Positions 22,061 to 37,443 of a DNA stretch of 64,000 nucleotides are shown in pieces (the first letter of the stretch is position 1; each line of letters opens with the position of its first letter). The stretch comes from Thelonectria olida (taxonomy: Eukaryota; Ascomycota; Sordariomycetes; Hypocreales; Nectriaceae), in contig JAGPYM010000005.1 of assembly GCA_020736575.1 (NCBI GenBank), forward strand, positions 1,860,001-1,924,000, in the 5' to 3' direction. Position numbers and translations under genes: made by a program. The notes beneath the pieces are model-generated. The model made no database searches. It was not told the DNA's origin and was given only the letters and a program-made list of their open reading frames with translations.

Positions 22061-23243
22061 AGCGAAAACTACGCCGACAAAGACCAAAAGCTAAAGATGC
22101 AACAATCTGGCCTTGGCCAGGGGGCGCCGAGCTGGGCGTTGTTGCTTGTCGGTGTGAGACATCACAGCTTAACGCTCTAGAGTCTGGATGGTCTGAACCA
22201 CACAAATCTTGGGACTTTGAGTAACTGACTGGTATGGCGATAAGTCGGACCCTGAGATTACCCCATGCCACCTTTCCAGCCTGGGTGCTCTTTTGGTGAG
22301 TCAAGGGCATAGAACTGAGGGAGACAAAAGGATGGTCTTCATGGAAAGACTGTCCCAAGCAACCCAAGGTACCCAGGTGAGGTGGTTAAAGATGGAGACA
22401 TCCTGGGTACAGGCATGGGCTTCGTCTCGCCGAACATAGGGCGATTGGCTGGCTCACTAATTTTAGGCCCCATGTCCATGTCCGTCCGTGTCCAATACAT
22501 ACTAAGGCCTTGTCGCATTAATTAATTGACCGCTTGCTCCTCATGAGACCTATGATGATATCACATGTCAATCATGATACCTACCTAATCATGATGAGAA
22601 TTTGGGGCTGACTCGCCCTCTCAGTTGGGTTTGTTACACAAGGGCGTGCAAATAAACAACCCGTCAAGATGCGGTGTGATCTTCCCCAGCGTTGCCGCGT
22701 TGGAGGCGTCAAGGTAACCTCGGTGAGCCTTTCGCCTCGCATTTCCAAGGCACGGCGTGTTCGGTGATTTGTGGCCGTGTCTCGTAATGCGGCCCGAATG
22801 AGACGGTGCGAAGCATACTAAGCAGCCGGCAAACCATGTAACCATCCATCATGCAAGGACAAGCTCTCAAGTTTGTCAAATTGACACATCAACAGGAACT
22901 ACCAAAATGTTGAGGATGCGACCGTTCAGCTGGAAGCGCGGGGTAAAGGCACAAAACATCAGCAGCCACATATGTCAGAGATCGAGGATGTATAGGTCAA
23001 GCAATTGAATTGAGATGCTAATTGCTAGTCATCAACGGATGCGGCAAAGCCTCATTGCAGATGTCATCTCGTGTGAGAAAGCAGAAAAGAAAGGTCCAAA
23101 TTCCGTCCTAGCGCCATGCTTCCAAAGTAAATGTAATCATATATCGTTAAACGCCTGAGCCAGTTGAGTCTGATTGCGTGGGCTCGTATTCCGTCTAGAA
23201 AATCGGTCCAAATATGGAAAGCAGTGCATTAGTTGCACACCAT
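22061..23243. other. Intergenic region
   Basis: Sequence between the decayed gene and the 3' end of the mannitol-1-phosphate dehydrogenase gene. Only short open frames, none convincing. Confidence 0.45.
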
Positions 23244-24511
23244 CTAGTCGTCGCGGCTGTCCTCCTGGACACGCTGGACAACCTCGATAAGCTGAGGGTA
23301 GATCTTCTCCGTCGTCTGGATACCGCACACCTTGGCGACGACATCCTCGGGCGAGTTCTCAGACATGATCTTGGCGAGCTCGGTAGACTCGTCATCACCC
23401 TCGACGTTCTGGAAACGGAAGGCCATCTCAATGGCATCCAGGAGATACTTGCAAGACATGCCATTCTCAGCCAGCTCTGCAGCAGGGCCAATGAAGCGCT
23501 CCTTGCGGGAAAGCTTGCGCAGGGGAGCACGTCCAACACGCTCAACGGCATCCTCGAGATGGGGGTTTCCAATGCGCTTGATGATCTTTTCAACGTAAGC
23601 GATCTGTGCCTCCTCACTAATGTCATGCTTGGAAACCAAGAGGCTCTTGGTCTCCATGACAGCACCGCGAACCTCAGCCATGATGTCCTTGTCCTGGAGA
23701 GCGTCGTAAACGGTGCGCTTTCTGCGGTTGTAACCGTGGTAGGCAGCGGTGGCATGGCTGGTGTTGACAGTGAAGAGCTTACGCTCGATGAAGGGCTGAA
23801 GGTTGTTAACCCAGTTGATACCCTCAATGGGAGGAATGCCAACGTCCTCGAAGGGAGTCTTGTCGACCACCCACTCGAAGAACTTCTCGAGCGTCACGTC
23901 GAGACCAGCGTCGGCATCCTGAGCGGGCACAATTCTGTCAATAGCAGAGTTGGCGTAGCGGGCACGCTTGTGATGGTCCTCGAGGTGCTCGGGGGCAGTG
24001 TTGGCCTTAATGTGGCCAGCGAGAGTATCGGTAGCGCCAATGGCGTTCTCGCAGGCAATGACGTGAAGAGGAGACTCATCGTTTGATCGACGGTCGATGC
24101 CCTGAGCGATGACAGGGGCGATGAATCTAAGAATGTTGGGGCCAACTGAGCAAGTGACAATATCGGCGGTGCGAATCTCCTCGACGAGCTCGTCAAGGTG
24201 GGTTTTGGAGTTGATGGCTCGGTAATTGGTGATTGTGCTGCGGGTGGTACCCTCAGCGCCGACCTCGATAACGTGGTATTCGGGGGTGGCGTTGATGTTG
24301 TCGATCAGGGAGTCGGCGACATCAGCGAAGATGACCTCGTAACCAGAGTTGTGGAGGAAGCAAGCGACAAAACCACGGCCTAGATGCGAACTGGTTAGTT
24401 GATGTCATTGAAAGGTGGGGATCGTCGATAGATATCGGAAGAGCTGCCTAGGAGTGGGCGAGAACACATACCGATATTGCCAGCACCGAAATGAACAGCC
24501 TTGGGAGCCAT
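23244..24511 (-). CDS. mpdA: Mannitol-1-phosphate 5-dehydrogenase
   Basis: Exons 24511..24472 and 24379..23244 with a 92-bp intron; 391 aa, the usual length for the fungal enzyme. The product starts MAPKAVHFGAGNIGRGF, the NAD-binding Rossmann loop, and the splice falls inside this motif. It continues with SVGPNILRFIAPVIAQGI, HVIACENAIG, and the polyol-dehydrogenase catalytic block KLFTVNTSHATAAYHGY. It reduces fructose-6-phosphate to mannitol-1-phosphate with NADH in the cytosol, the entry to mannitol synthesis, which supports carbon storage and stress tolerance. The next gene on the same strand is glucose-6-phosphate isomerase, which supplies its substrate. The leader is strongly pyrimidine-rich (coding strand), suggesting high expression. 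Confidence 0.95.
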
Positions 24512-27500
24512 GGTGAAGTAGAGTAGAGAAGGGTTTTAGTTTGGTGAGGTAGTTGAGGTGGTGTTGAGGTTGGTGTGGTGGATGGTGTAAGTGGTGGACT
24601 TGAGATGAGAAGAGTTCAAGTCTTTGTGTGAGCGAAGAAAGATCGAGATGGAAGATGTGAGACGATGACGGGAGAAAAAGTTGAGTCTGGGGGGAGACGA
24701 CGAGTTTATATATCAAAGAGAAGGACCAAACGACAAAACGACGGAGAGCGGCCGAAGGGGCCAAGCAAGAGCAAGAGCAAGAGCAATGGACAGACAGGGC
24801 GTGTACGGCGGGAAGGAGTAACGGAGTGCGCAGCAACCCAAAGCGTCAAAATGACGGCAGGTGCGGTACGGTAGCCATTGCCATATCCACATCCACATCA
24901 ACGCCTCTCACCAGCCAAAAGCTAAGGCAACTGGGTGTGTGGAGCCCAGCCCCTCGAAGGGGGGAGTCGGGAACGTGAGAATCGAGCCTTCCATCATCGT
25001 GCCTGCCCCAGCAGTGACGACAATCGAGCAAGCGAGAGAAATGTCACTCCTCCAATTGCCTTGTGAGTCGCATTGCACCAAACCCGGCGGGCCCAGACCT
25101 CATGGTCCGTGCGGTCTGAGTTCTCACCTTGTCACCAATGGGCGACACCCACAGGACGGCGCGGAAAGTGCGCCTACCGTCTTGTACTGTACGTACCGTC
25201 CCCAACGCTGCAACAGGGAAGGGGCCAACAATCGGTCTCGCCAGCGTCATCTACGGTAACGGTACTGTCCGGAGTGGGCATAGCCCAGGGGGACCCGCAG
25301 CGAGAACGGGGCCGACCTTTATCCTGCTTGCCTGCTTGCCTGCCAAGCCTCGCAGGTCTCCAACCGTCCAGCAATGATGAAGCAGAAGGGCGACAGGGCC
25401 GCCTGAGGAAGTGGAGTCGATGAGAGGACTCCAGTGAGGGGCTGGAGGGGCTGAGGAGAGAAGTGGAGTTATCCAGAGGAGTTGGTGGATGGAGGGGGAG
25501 GGGAAGGAGACGGCTCTGCGAAATAGGCAGTGGCAACTTGCAAACGCAGAGGCCTTCAGCGGACGCTCTCACTGGACCGACTCCTAGACTCAGGGCAACG
25601 GCGACCTGGGCCGACTCTGTTGGGGACCTGTTCGGAGCGAACTCTACAGGGGACCAAGCAACCACTGTGGGCCGCTCCTTCCCCACCGTGGTAACATCAA
25701 CCATCATCCAGCCGCCTGTTGCTCAGCCCAAGGGAACTTCGACCAAGGAAAAGGTCGAGAGTGGTATTCTGACAGCGTCATCGTACATTTTTTTTTTTGC
25801 GATGCCGTGATGCTGCTCATCGATGCCGGTCTCGCTACCAGAGGTTACAGTGCCGTTACCCTCTAATCTCGCTGGAAACCTATCGGATGCCAAGCCTGCC
25901 ATGGCTCTCGTCGCTTGGCTACGCCCGTTGAGCCGCTCAAGGGCCCTTTCAAACTCCCTGCAGGGCTTCCCTGACAACTTGAACCTCAATGCACTCCATG
26001 CAGCGCTGTTTCTGGGAACACAGGGCTAGGTTGCTGGACGCCACCCGCTAAATGCTCACTGGACCACGAAGTAGGCGTTCGATAGCACCCTTGACGTGCC
26101 CTCAGATGCACACACGCCAGGTCCCTTGTCTCGCGCCACTGCAGTCAGAGAGGCTCGATTAGGACCGATGCATTTCAATTCAATCAATCAGAGCAACCCA
26201 AACGACGACGCGATGAGGTGATGAATGTGCGTTTTTTCTTCGTTTGCCATGCGTTTCATTCTTAGTTCGTTAGTCTCGAGCATCGGGCTTCTGATAAGAT
26301 GAGTGATACTGACGTAAAAGAAGATAGGGGCTCGGTATCACTCCCTCGTGAAGCGGACGACGTCGAAAACCAAGGAACGCAGACGAGGCCATCGTGAGAA
26401 ATTCGCACAATGATGATGATACCAACACAAGATCCATAATTTTCGACTTATTCCGCCGGTGGCCCACCGTTTCCGGTGTGTGAGGGGCTCATCCAAGCAC
26501 CGTCAGGCATACGGTATCCATCAGGTTCTGCACCTACGGTAGAGGAGCCCGAAATCTCGAGGCCATGAATCTGAGAGATCAATACCTATCCGGACCAACG
26601 AGGCGCTAGTTCGAGACTGTGACGTCGAGTGCGTCGCCCATCAACTGGAGACGGAGTTTGATGATCTCCCTTGTTGACGGTCACCGCTAAACGGTCCCCC
26701 CTTCTCCTAGTTCCAACTCAATGCTCTCTGATTGACGATGCAGAATTGTCGTCTTCAATGACGTTTGCGTCGAAGAAAGAAATTGGCATAGTGTTGTCAA
26801 CGTATGATGTTACTCGCCATCAGGGGATGACCATGGCGATGGACATATGGATGTTCCGCACAGGGCAACATCTGGATGAACGGAACCAAGGGGCCTCTTA
26901 CACGACTGCACCTCACTTCACCTCGCCTCACCTCACATCTCACCTCACGTCCAAGTGGTATCGACCCAACAGAAACGATACGTATTGGCCGACGCGGATA
27001 CACGGAGATTCGTTCCAGCTGTGCCCGACGACGAAAGCGCCGAATTTGACAAAACCCCTTGAAAAACTGCGTGCTACCCTGAAAACCCTCGTTCACGATA
27101 ATGGCTCAACTTGCTCCCAGTGGCGCAGGGACGAACCGGACAGGGTTTCTCTCCGGCGGCGCTGATGCTCGCCTACTGCACGTCTAGGCTCAGGCCCGAT
27201 AACCCAGATACAGAGGCAAAAAATGTTTGCAGCATTGCGATTCGCCAAGAGCAAGGATGGCAAAGATGTGACGTTTTCTGGCCTCGACTCATCGATACGG
27301 AGATGAGGAGCCAAGGCTCAATATCCGCAAGACGGCATCACGACATTTCGGTGTACGGTACGATGCATGACTGTTCAGTACATACCGTTATTATTAACCG
27401 TATCCATCCAGTCAACCAGTCAATGTATGTATGTAGGGTCGAGGCACGCGCAATGCACAAGGGGTTCCAGATCAGGCCCGATAGAGCTACGGTACAAGAC

Positions 27501-30500
27501 CCTGCCGACGCCGATTGACGCCCAGCGGACACGGCGGCAAACAAGACACGGCAGGATACGGCAGGACACGACATTCGAGGGAATTCACGAAAACGATGCA
27601 GAATTAGAGCCAGCAGAATGGGCAATGCCCCGTAACTAGCTCCCGCTGGCGTTCGCGAGTGGACCGAATGCTCATATCATGTAAGTGAGATGTGACGGCG
27701 GATAAAGGAAAACCTGGGGATTATGGGATTGGCGTTTGGTTACATGTGAAGAGGGGCAGGGGAGACTGCACGACTACGTAACAGTTGAACGAGCCACATA
27801 GACTTGAACCACCTTGCATTTGTTTGCTTGTTTGACCCGTCCCGTTGACTCAGAAGCCGCTCTTCGCACCTCCCGTAATCGCAATCACGCACGTGTGCAC
27901 GGCTCGGCCCTGATAGGCTATTCTGGAAGCGGATGGACGTGTTTCTCGGGCTTCTGGCCGTCGCTCTCTCATGAGGAAGTAGCCTAGATACGCAGCATTC
28001 GTGCACCACTACACGGCACATGTGAGAGAAGATAGGATATGGGTTTCGCCCTGATACCGCATGCACCTGACTTCATGTTCGCCTTTCCTCGGTAGAGAAT
28101 TGATGTTCGAGTCATGTCCGCGGATTGTGACGACACATGATCTCTTGCTCGACGTTTTGAGGCCGAGAGGCTGTTTTGAGGCCAGTGTCTCGCAATACCG
28201 TAGATACGGACGGGATCTATTAACCCGCAACTATCATCTCCTGGTTTCAAAGATGCATCTGATCTTACGTCATGCCCTGTTCGTGTCCAACAACCCGGGG
28301 CCTCGAATACCTACCACGGCCCTTCGTACCACTCTCTACGGCCCGTCTTTGGGCATTCGGGCCTCTTCGCACTCGGGCACCGTCTATTCGTACGGCATCT
28401 CGTGCTCTCAAATATGAAAGTCCATACTAGATCAAACACAGGACAAGGGCCTCGGTTCGATCTGTTTCCATCCATCCAGCTCCAAAACCACCTAACAATC
28501 CGTGCTCCCATGCCCTGATCTGATGCCTCATCCCTGGGCCATCCATTCATCTACACTGCAGCCTCAATCCTGGTCTTGGCTGACCTGCTGTATTACCCAA
28601 AGCAACCCCCGACATCTTGAAAATCTCCGTGTGCATCAGTCATCGCGCCCTCCCGTAGAAGCACCGAGACTCGGCTCGGGCCTTTCAGTCACCCGTTTTT
28701 GTATGAGTCTTCCTCCTGTCTGAGCTTTTCGACAACGAAATGATGGGCTCAGCGTAATTCGCGCAAACAAAAAAAAAACAGCCCCCTTTCAAGCTTTTCC
28801 CGAATACTCAGCTCAGGTATTCGTAAATAGCCTGACTTGATCGGCCGAACAAGACAAGACCACTTTGCCATTGCCAGAGAAGGAGAAAAAGACCTCATAG
28901 CAAGCCAGTCGGAGAAGAAACCCGACGATGCCGTCCGTCTCTTGAGCCGCCGGGGGCACAGCCTCCTCCCCTTCGCCTGCGCTGCGCTGCCACCGTCGTC
29001 TCACAAAGGCAATGAGTCCTTTTTCCGTTAAAGCGCCCCCCGTCTTGACAGAGTCCCACAGTTTGCACCGTTCTAGATGGTCAGAGATAACAGCTCCAGC
29101 GGGCGCTCGAGTTTTTGTCCCCTCAGTGGAGACGGCTAATAAGTATTGTTTGTCTTGTCTTTGAGAGGGAGCCAGTTTCTTGGCGGGGTTTGCAACAGAT
29201 CGTGAATGTGAATGACAAACGGCTGCTTGACTAATCGCTAGTACAGTCTCGTTGGCTGACACGGCGATGCAGAGCTGGGTCACATGGGTTGTCTGGTTGC
29301 TGAACTGAAGGCCTCGTGAAACCCTCCTTACGCTGCTATCGTCGCCTGTCGCGCCAACCACGTCGTCATCTTTTGTCGAGATGGATGGACGGGTGCCTCT
29401 CGTGTGTGTGTGATGCTGATATCCGTGCCTGTTGATCTGAGGCGTAGAGACCGCCTTGAACAGCCGCATCGACTTGAAGAACACGTCGTTACAACAACCA
29501 ATGAAGTGATTACATGTTCCTGTACTTGGTTGGTACTGGTCGTCACTGTATGTGCTAACTCTACGGTGTTTCTTCACAAAGTCTCTCATATTGCTACTAA
29601 CCCTCCTCTTGCTCCCTGAATTCTTCTCGTCCAAATCGAATTCTGGAACGCCAGACAAAAAAACAACCGGTGGTGGCGTCACCCACACTCTGGTCCTTTC
29701 TACTAAACAAGCCAATTGCATCTGCACCGAACCGGGACGGTTTCCGTTCTATTGCAACAGTCCCTCCGGAACGGTCATGATTCCTCCGTCCCGCTGGCCA
29801 TATCGTGAATCAACGGCAAGAACTTCGCAAAGCCTCAAACCCAAGTGTGAGTGGAGCGATTGACGTCCCTATTTGCGTTGGCAGGCAAGACAAGTCCAAA
29901 GTTGATTCGCCGTTGTTGGCGAGTTGTTCGATTTATCCGCATGACTGCGCATGAATCAACAAGCAAGTCTATATCGTGCATATGTCCCAGTTGAGGCTTT
30001 GAGCAGAAATCCCTCGATCCTCCAACCTGGCTGCCTCCCTGTTTCCCATTGCCCGCCAACGTCTCATCCTCTTTCGGTCCGTAATCTCGAACTGATCAAT
30101 AATGCCTCTCCAATGCTTTTCCTACGCCCTGCGGAACATCACATACCGAACAAAACATCCCATCCCGAGTCAAAACATGAGACAGCGTCTCCATCACGCC
30201 ATCCCCCATATTCACTCAACTCCCAAAGTCTCCTCCCCCAGGTCTCCTCCTCCCCCCCCCTTTCATCACGCTCGGCTACGCTCCGATGGATCATGGAACC
30301 TGCAGCAAAACTCCGTTTCCCCGCGACCCCACCCGAAAACTTCTGGGGTAAGTTAACATACATGATACAGCCGCCTTCCTATGTGCGGGCGTGAACCGTG
30401 ATAGGCACAGCTGATGCGTGGTTTTGGGCTCTCCCGAAGCCACCACATGCAAATCCAATGCACGTAAGTCTACATATGACAAGTCTGGGGAAACATAGTT

Positions 30501-31528
30501 GGAGACGTGCCCGCTCTGTGAGGCCTACTTCGCACACGTGGTCGTTGGAGAAGGCGTGTATAGTCACCGGATGAGCTATATCAGCAAACATGTGTCGTTG
30601 ATTGCGGGTTAGCTGTGTGCGTTCCTGTCCATCGGCCTAGCGGACGATTAGATATGGACCCGAGGCGCAATCATGAGGGCTTGCCTGGCCCAACACGCCT
30701 TGCACATTGTCTGCAGTCAGTGCTCAGTCCCGCCTAGGTCATTTCTTGTTGTCAACCAGTGTCAGTCTCATGTTGCCTCTCTCCTGAATGTCTGCCACAT
30801 CATCAACTTTCCCCAGAGTCATATGCATGTTCACCGTCCAATCCCAGACTCCCCCGACTTCTCCCGGGTTATCTCGCTCAATCCAGGGGAATGGGTATAT
30901 TTCCTCTGCTAACATCACGCCCTTGAACACAAGTTGCATGGTGGCGAGCTGTCCAAACATGAGACTTCTCCATTCCCCCAGTTTCCCCCATAATGCTTCC
31001 CCAGCTTCCCCACCCCCAGACGCAGTTGCTCTTGCCCTCGGGCTAATGTCGTTGTCGAGCAAGCAACCGAGGAGGACACTGTCCTGTACCGCACAGATGG
31101 AGATGTATTCCTGTCCAGCCTCGGCGCTCAGCTGGCGAGACTTGTGAGAATGGCCCGAGAAATCAGCTGTTCTCACTGGTGTCAGGTAATCGTCATCAAA
31201 GAAGTTCAAAGATTGTTTGCCACATCAAGTTGTCATAACCGAGCGAAGACGGAGAGAGGGGGGGATAGTTGACCAAGAGACAACCATCAACGAGGTCTGG
31301 ACCTACTCCAACTGATCGTGGTCACCCCAACCATTACCCTGGACATCTCCAACTTGGCATCCAACAAGGAAACGAGTCGGTTCATACTAATAACTTTGCA
31401 ATTTTGGGCTATTCAAACCCAGTCGGGGCGGCTTTTTGTCATTTCATACATTAATGTCATCTCATACTCGGCTGTCATAGCCCATCTTCATCCGAGGCAT
31501 CCGACCTCTTGTTGTTTCATTCCTCTCT
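24512..31528. other. About 7 kb without a convincing gene
   Basis: This stretch holds the promoter of the mannitol-1-phosphate dehydrogenase gene at its left end and the 3' flank of the isomerase gene at its right end. Open frames up to 304 codons occur (28813-29727 minus; 30739-31209 minus, which lacks an ATG) but have no domain or splice support. Low-complexity patches include TCACC-type repeats near 26907-26950, CTTGCCTG units near 25325, and ACGGCAGGA units near 27540. No tRNA-like structure was found. Confidence 0.5.
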
Positions 31529-33394
<1,866 letters not shown>

Positions 33395-34801
33395 TTTTTC
33401 GGGTGGTTCGAAGGAGGGGTAGCTTTGTGAGGTGATCTGATGAGGTCAGAGCTAGACGGACACCAGAGGAGCGATGAAGAAGAGGAACGAGGATGGGGGG
33501 GAGCAAAACAAGAGGAGAAGAGGGATTATTAAAAGAGGAGGTGGAAATAAATAACAAATGAGGTGAGGAAAGAGGAGTGATAGCAGCCAGGAGATCCGAC
33601 AGGTTCACACGCAGGTCGGACCTTCCAGAGGTCGGAAATGCAGCAAATGGCAACCCCACCTGAGGTCGGTGCACACTCGGTGGTGGCGCGGAGGGGCAGG
33701 AAGGCGCGAGGGGACAGAGGGGGAAGGAGCGTTGCGCGGCGTCGGCGTCGGCGGAACATGAGCCAAAGCATGAGGAACGTGGGGCATCATGATGCCACTG
33801 AAGGTGCCATTTCACATGATGATGTAAATCATCAGAACATGTCGTGAGTGATGAAATAAAGGGGGCATTTACCAGAGACGCGTTAGCTGAGGATGATTGT
33901 ACGATGTCGTACAGATGTTGAGACGATGGATCGAGATTGCAAAGAGGGGAAGCGAGAGATGCAAGATGAAGTTGATGAAGGAAGCAAGGGGCAGGACGCG
34001 GTGAGAAATGGTCTGCTTTCTTCTCCAGCACGAATAAAGTCAAGCCATATGAACAACCAGGGAGCAACTGAGACAGACGAGACCCAAAACGTAACTTGTT
34101 GGGGTGTGGGTATATTCTCACAGCTTCATAGGCTCACGTAGCTCGAAAAACGTCACCCCGCCGAAGCCAGCGAAGCTCACAAATCAACATTCACCCCTCC
34201 AATCAATCATGGACAGCGGTTCGCCAGGGAACACAGCTCGACAGAACGAACTAATAAAGAGCCTCTTGCTGCCATCATGGCGAGTGGGGGTCAGTTAACA
34301 CGCCTTTAACTGCTTGCACATTTCTCGCTCAGCAAACCTTGACCATTTCATCACCATGACCAATTCCCTGTCATTTTTACGTGTTCCATTCCTCTTCCTC
34401 TTGATGTTTAGTGGATAGAGGCTACATCCATTCCATGAATCCCATGCCTCTCTCTCTCTTCCTCTTCATCAAGCACCATCTATTATCTCCGTGTCCCGCC
34501 CCCAAATTCCTCCACTCCCTCCCGTGAAAAAAACCTCGAATCCATCGCATCAACTACTTCACTAGTTCCTTATCAACCTCCGGCTCCGGCGTCGATGCCG
34601 ACCCGAACAAGGCATTTCCGCCCTCCGCCAACTTCCTGTTAGTGTCGTGACACACCGCGGTGACCACGGCGAAACCTCAAACGAACTTCGGCTCCCTCGG
34701 GCATCTCGCCGATTCGGCGACTGTTGGCCCACTTCCATTTCGAATGGGTTTCATGAGACTTCATCACAGTCACGAACTTATTAGTCATCATTCGTAGGGA
34801 T
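33395..34801. other. Intergenic region
   Basis: Promoter and leader of the isomerase gene (purine-rich on the plus strand, so pyrimidine-rich on the coding strand) and 3' flank of the HET gene. A TCTC microsatellite lies near 34450. No gene seen. Confidence 0.5.
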
Positions 34802-37027
34802 TTATATAATGCGAACCGTAAACATGCTATCTTCGTGCCGGGATTCAAAATGCTCGGAATAGATGTCGGCAGTTTGACCAAGCAGCACTTTTCGAGAGTC
34901 ATCATCAAAGACCTCAAAGTAACCAACACGAAAGAATTCGCCTCTGCCACACCTTGTTGGGACGAGTACAATACCTCTCAAACAACCCGTACCATCAACC
35001 ATGTCCGGAGCTGTAAGGATAGGCAAGAGAAAGATTTCGGTGGTGCGTATTGTCGACATTCCGGCTTCTGTCATAATGAAGAAATTGACTGATCGCGGAG
35101 AGTGGTAACGCGCTGCTTTGGTAGAGAATTTTGGGTTGTTCTCTCGGACGAGGTCTGTCTTCAGATCAAGCCGAATTTCTCGACCACAAACCTGGGTCCG
35201 GTCATCCCCCCCGGACAAGATGGTCTCATGGAGACGTGCTCGCTTGAGAGGCCCTCGGAGTCTGATGCAGGCATTGCTTGCAACGTCGACACTCTGAGCC
35301 CCTGCCGTCTCAGTCTCAATAGAGATGCTGTGAAAGACTTTGGGATCATAGCGTCCGATAAGGTTGAATTCTATCGTGCCATCGGTCGATACCCATGACC
35401 AACTGGGCGCTCTGTACGCGGGCGGCAATGACAGCAACTCGTTGACAGTTTGATCTTTGCACCACAGCAGATCCTCCAGAAGCGACTTCTTCCATGCTCC
35501 GACTATAAACTCATCGTCCAGCCACAAGCCCAAGGCAGACGCTATACCGCTGATTGCGACTAATTTGTCTCTTGGAAACGTGAGCTTGCAGCTCGAGAAG
35601 GTCCTAACACAAGATCTCCAAATGTTGTAAAGTTCATCTGGGCTCGGGTCCAGCTGTCCTTTGCGCATGGCCGCGGTGGTAAAGACTTCTGCAGAGCCGA
35701 GGTCTAAGAGATTGATGGAGCCGATCAGAGTGTTTGGACTGTTGCAAAGTTCGAAAATCTTGGATGAGGTGGAAGAGACGGTTGATAGTCGTCCTGAGTC
35801 GACGTCAATCAACCCCTCTGGAAAAGCCTCGCTTGCCTGTAAGCTGCAGCATTCCCAGTAGACTTGATCTCGAGAGAAGTGAAACACCCGGGGCGACAGG
35901 GCACGCTCCTGGAAAATCCATCCTCGCTGGTTGAGCGGTGCAGATAGCACGTCTAGCTCAAAAGCCTCTGCAAGAGTGAGATAGTACCAGCCACGGATCT
36001 TGGTTTCTGGGTACCAAGGCCACTTGCCATCCCAGCAAACATGCACACGAGGTGGAATTATCTTGATGGGGTCTCTGGCGTAAAACATCCCCTCGTGGGC
36101 ATTTGTGGCTGCGGTTGCCGCAATGTTGAACAGGGCGTTCTGGTACACGTTTGACATCCTCGCTGATTCATATCGCCAATCGTCGTCGGAGTCTTGAATA
36201 ATGCAAAGGGAGTCGATCCAGATGTACTCCAAGTCCATGCTATGAGCAAAATTCATGGCATCACGAAAGGTTTTTGGTAGAACACTCGTATCGATGCCTC
36301 CTGTTAAGCGATCTAGATTGCTGCTAGATAAAGAAAATAATGGTTGAGATCCCCAGCAATGGCTCAATGCTGCGTACCGAGTCTGGGGATGAAGAGAATC
36401 ACCATAACAGAGCTTAAACGAGGCAGCGTCCTCCATAATTCGGAGCAACCTCGTCGGCTTCCATGATGAAGGAATATCATGGTTACTCTGACACGTCTTG
36501 TGAGTGTTTTGACATAAGTCGAGCCACTGTTTTGCTTGTGCCACAATAGAGTCGTCGCCGGTGGAAGGCAACTTGAGAGATTTACTTTCAGGAATTTCTG
36601 TTTACACATTGCTTAGCTTTATAATCAAACTCAATCAAGACCTTTTTTTACCTTCGTCTGTGGTATGCAGCTGGAAATCTAAGACTGTTTTCCTGCCAAC
36701 CTCAAATCTGACTGTCTGTGGCCATCCCTCGTTGTCGTAGACCGTATATGTAAGTCTCAACTCTTGAGCATTTCCTTGCCATAGGCTTGCTAGATCACTC
36801 TTTGTGATGGCGGAGAGTAGGTTCTTGCAAATGAAACACCCGTCGTCGGCAGCTGACGTGATTGCATCGATTGTTTGATGATGTAAATATTCGCCATCTC
36901 CGCTCGGCGGCGGTATCGCGTGACGAGTAATAATGAGTATTTTAGGATTGGAAAATATCGAGAGACATTGCCTGCAAAAGAAATTGCTGGTTTCAACGAG
37001 CCCTTGGTGGTGGTGGTTTGGAGGCAT
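34802..37027 (-). CDS. HET-domain (heterokaryon incompatibility) protein
   Basis: Exons 37027..36652 and 36597..34802 with a 54-bp intron; 723 aa. The N-terminus carries two CxxC knuckles (FFCRQCLSIF and GCFICKNLL), common ahead of HET domains. The HET domain itself is marked by YAALSHCWG, YIWIDSLCIIQDSDDDW, ARMSNVYQNALFNIAA and LNQRGWIFQERALSPR. HET domains trigger regulated cell death when incompatible fungal cells fuse; by recent work on distant bacterial relatives they are TIR-like NADase folds. Activity of this copy is not shown. It lies 417 bp downstream of, and on the same strand as, the TPR-CHAT gene. An ATG at 37060 is an alternative start. Confidence 0.92.
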
Positions 37028-37443
37028 GGTTTTTGGTGTTTCTCGGTTTCGACCACCCACGTTCTTCGTCGTTGAGGTGTAGATCCCCTGACGCTAATTT
37101 ACTGTTTCAGGGGCCGGAGGACGTTGTGTTTGTTGTTGAACTTGTTATAGACTGTCACGGAGGCCTCGAGAGTCAAGTTCCGCTAGTTGAGAATGGGAGA
37201 AGTGGCAATGTGCACTGCCTCAACATCCATCCCTGCACTTGCGGGCCTGAGCTGCGAACTGCCAAAGCGGCGCTGATGAACACGGAAATTCATGTGGTAT
37301 CGGGTGTGGCATGGTTCGAGACTAGAGATAGGCCAGCAACGGAATTTCACCTGCGAGGTCAGCATCGGATTGGTTGAGTTGTTAGTTGATTTCTTCTCAA
37401 ACATGTCCTATAGCGACTGACTATGAAGTGAATCTGCGACAGA
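37028..37443. other. Short gap between TPR-CHAT and HET genes
   Basis: A 416-bp region holding the 3' end of the TPR-CHAT transcript and the promoter of the HET gene. Nothing else was recognised. Confidence 0.4.

Noticed and set aside
26907..26950. TCACC-rich stretch as a possible CRISPR-like or satellite array
   Set aside because: Units are 5-10 bp, irregular and few; simple low-complexity DNA.
28813..29727. 304-codon open frame on the minus strand inside the gene-poor stretch
   Set aside because: No domain, mixed composition without the feel of a folded protein, and no splice or promoter support.
30739..31209. 156-codon minus-strand frame (FFDDDYLTPVRTADFSG...)
   Set aside because: It has no ATG start, no plausible acceptor was fixed, and no family was recognised.
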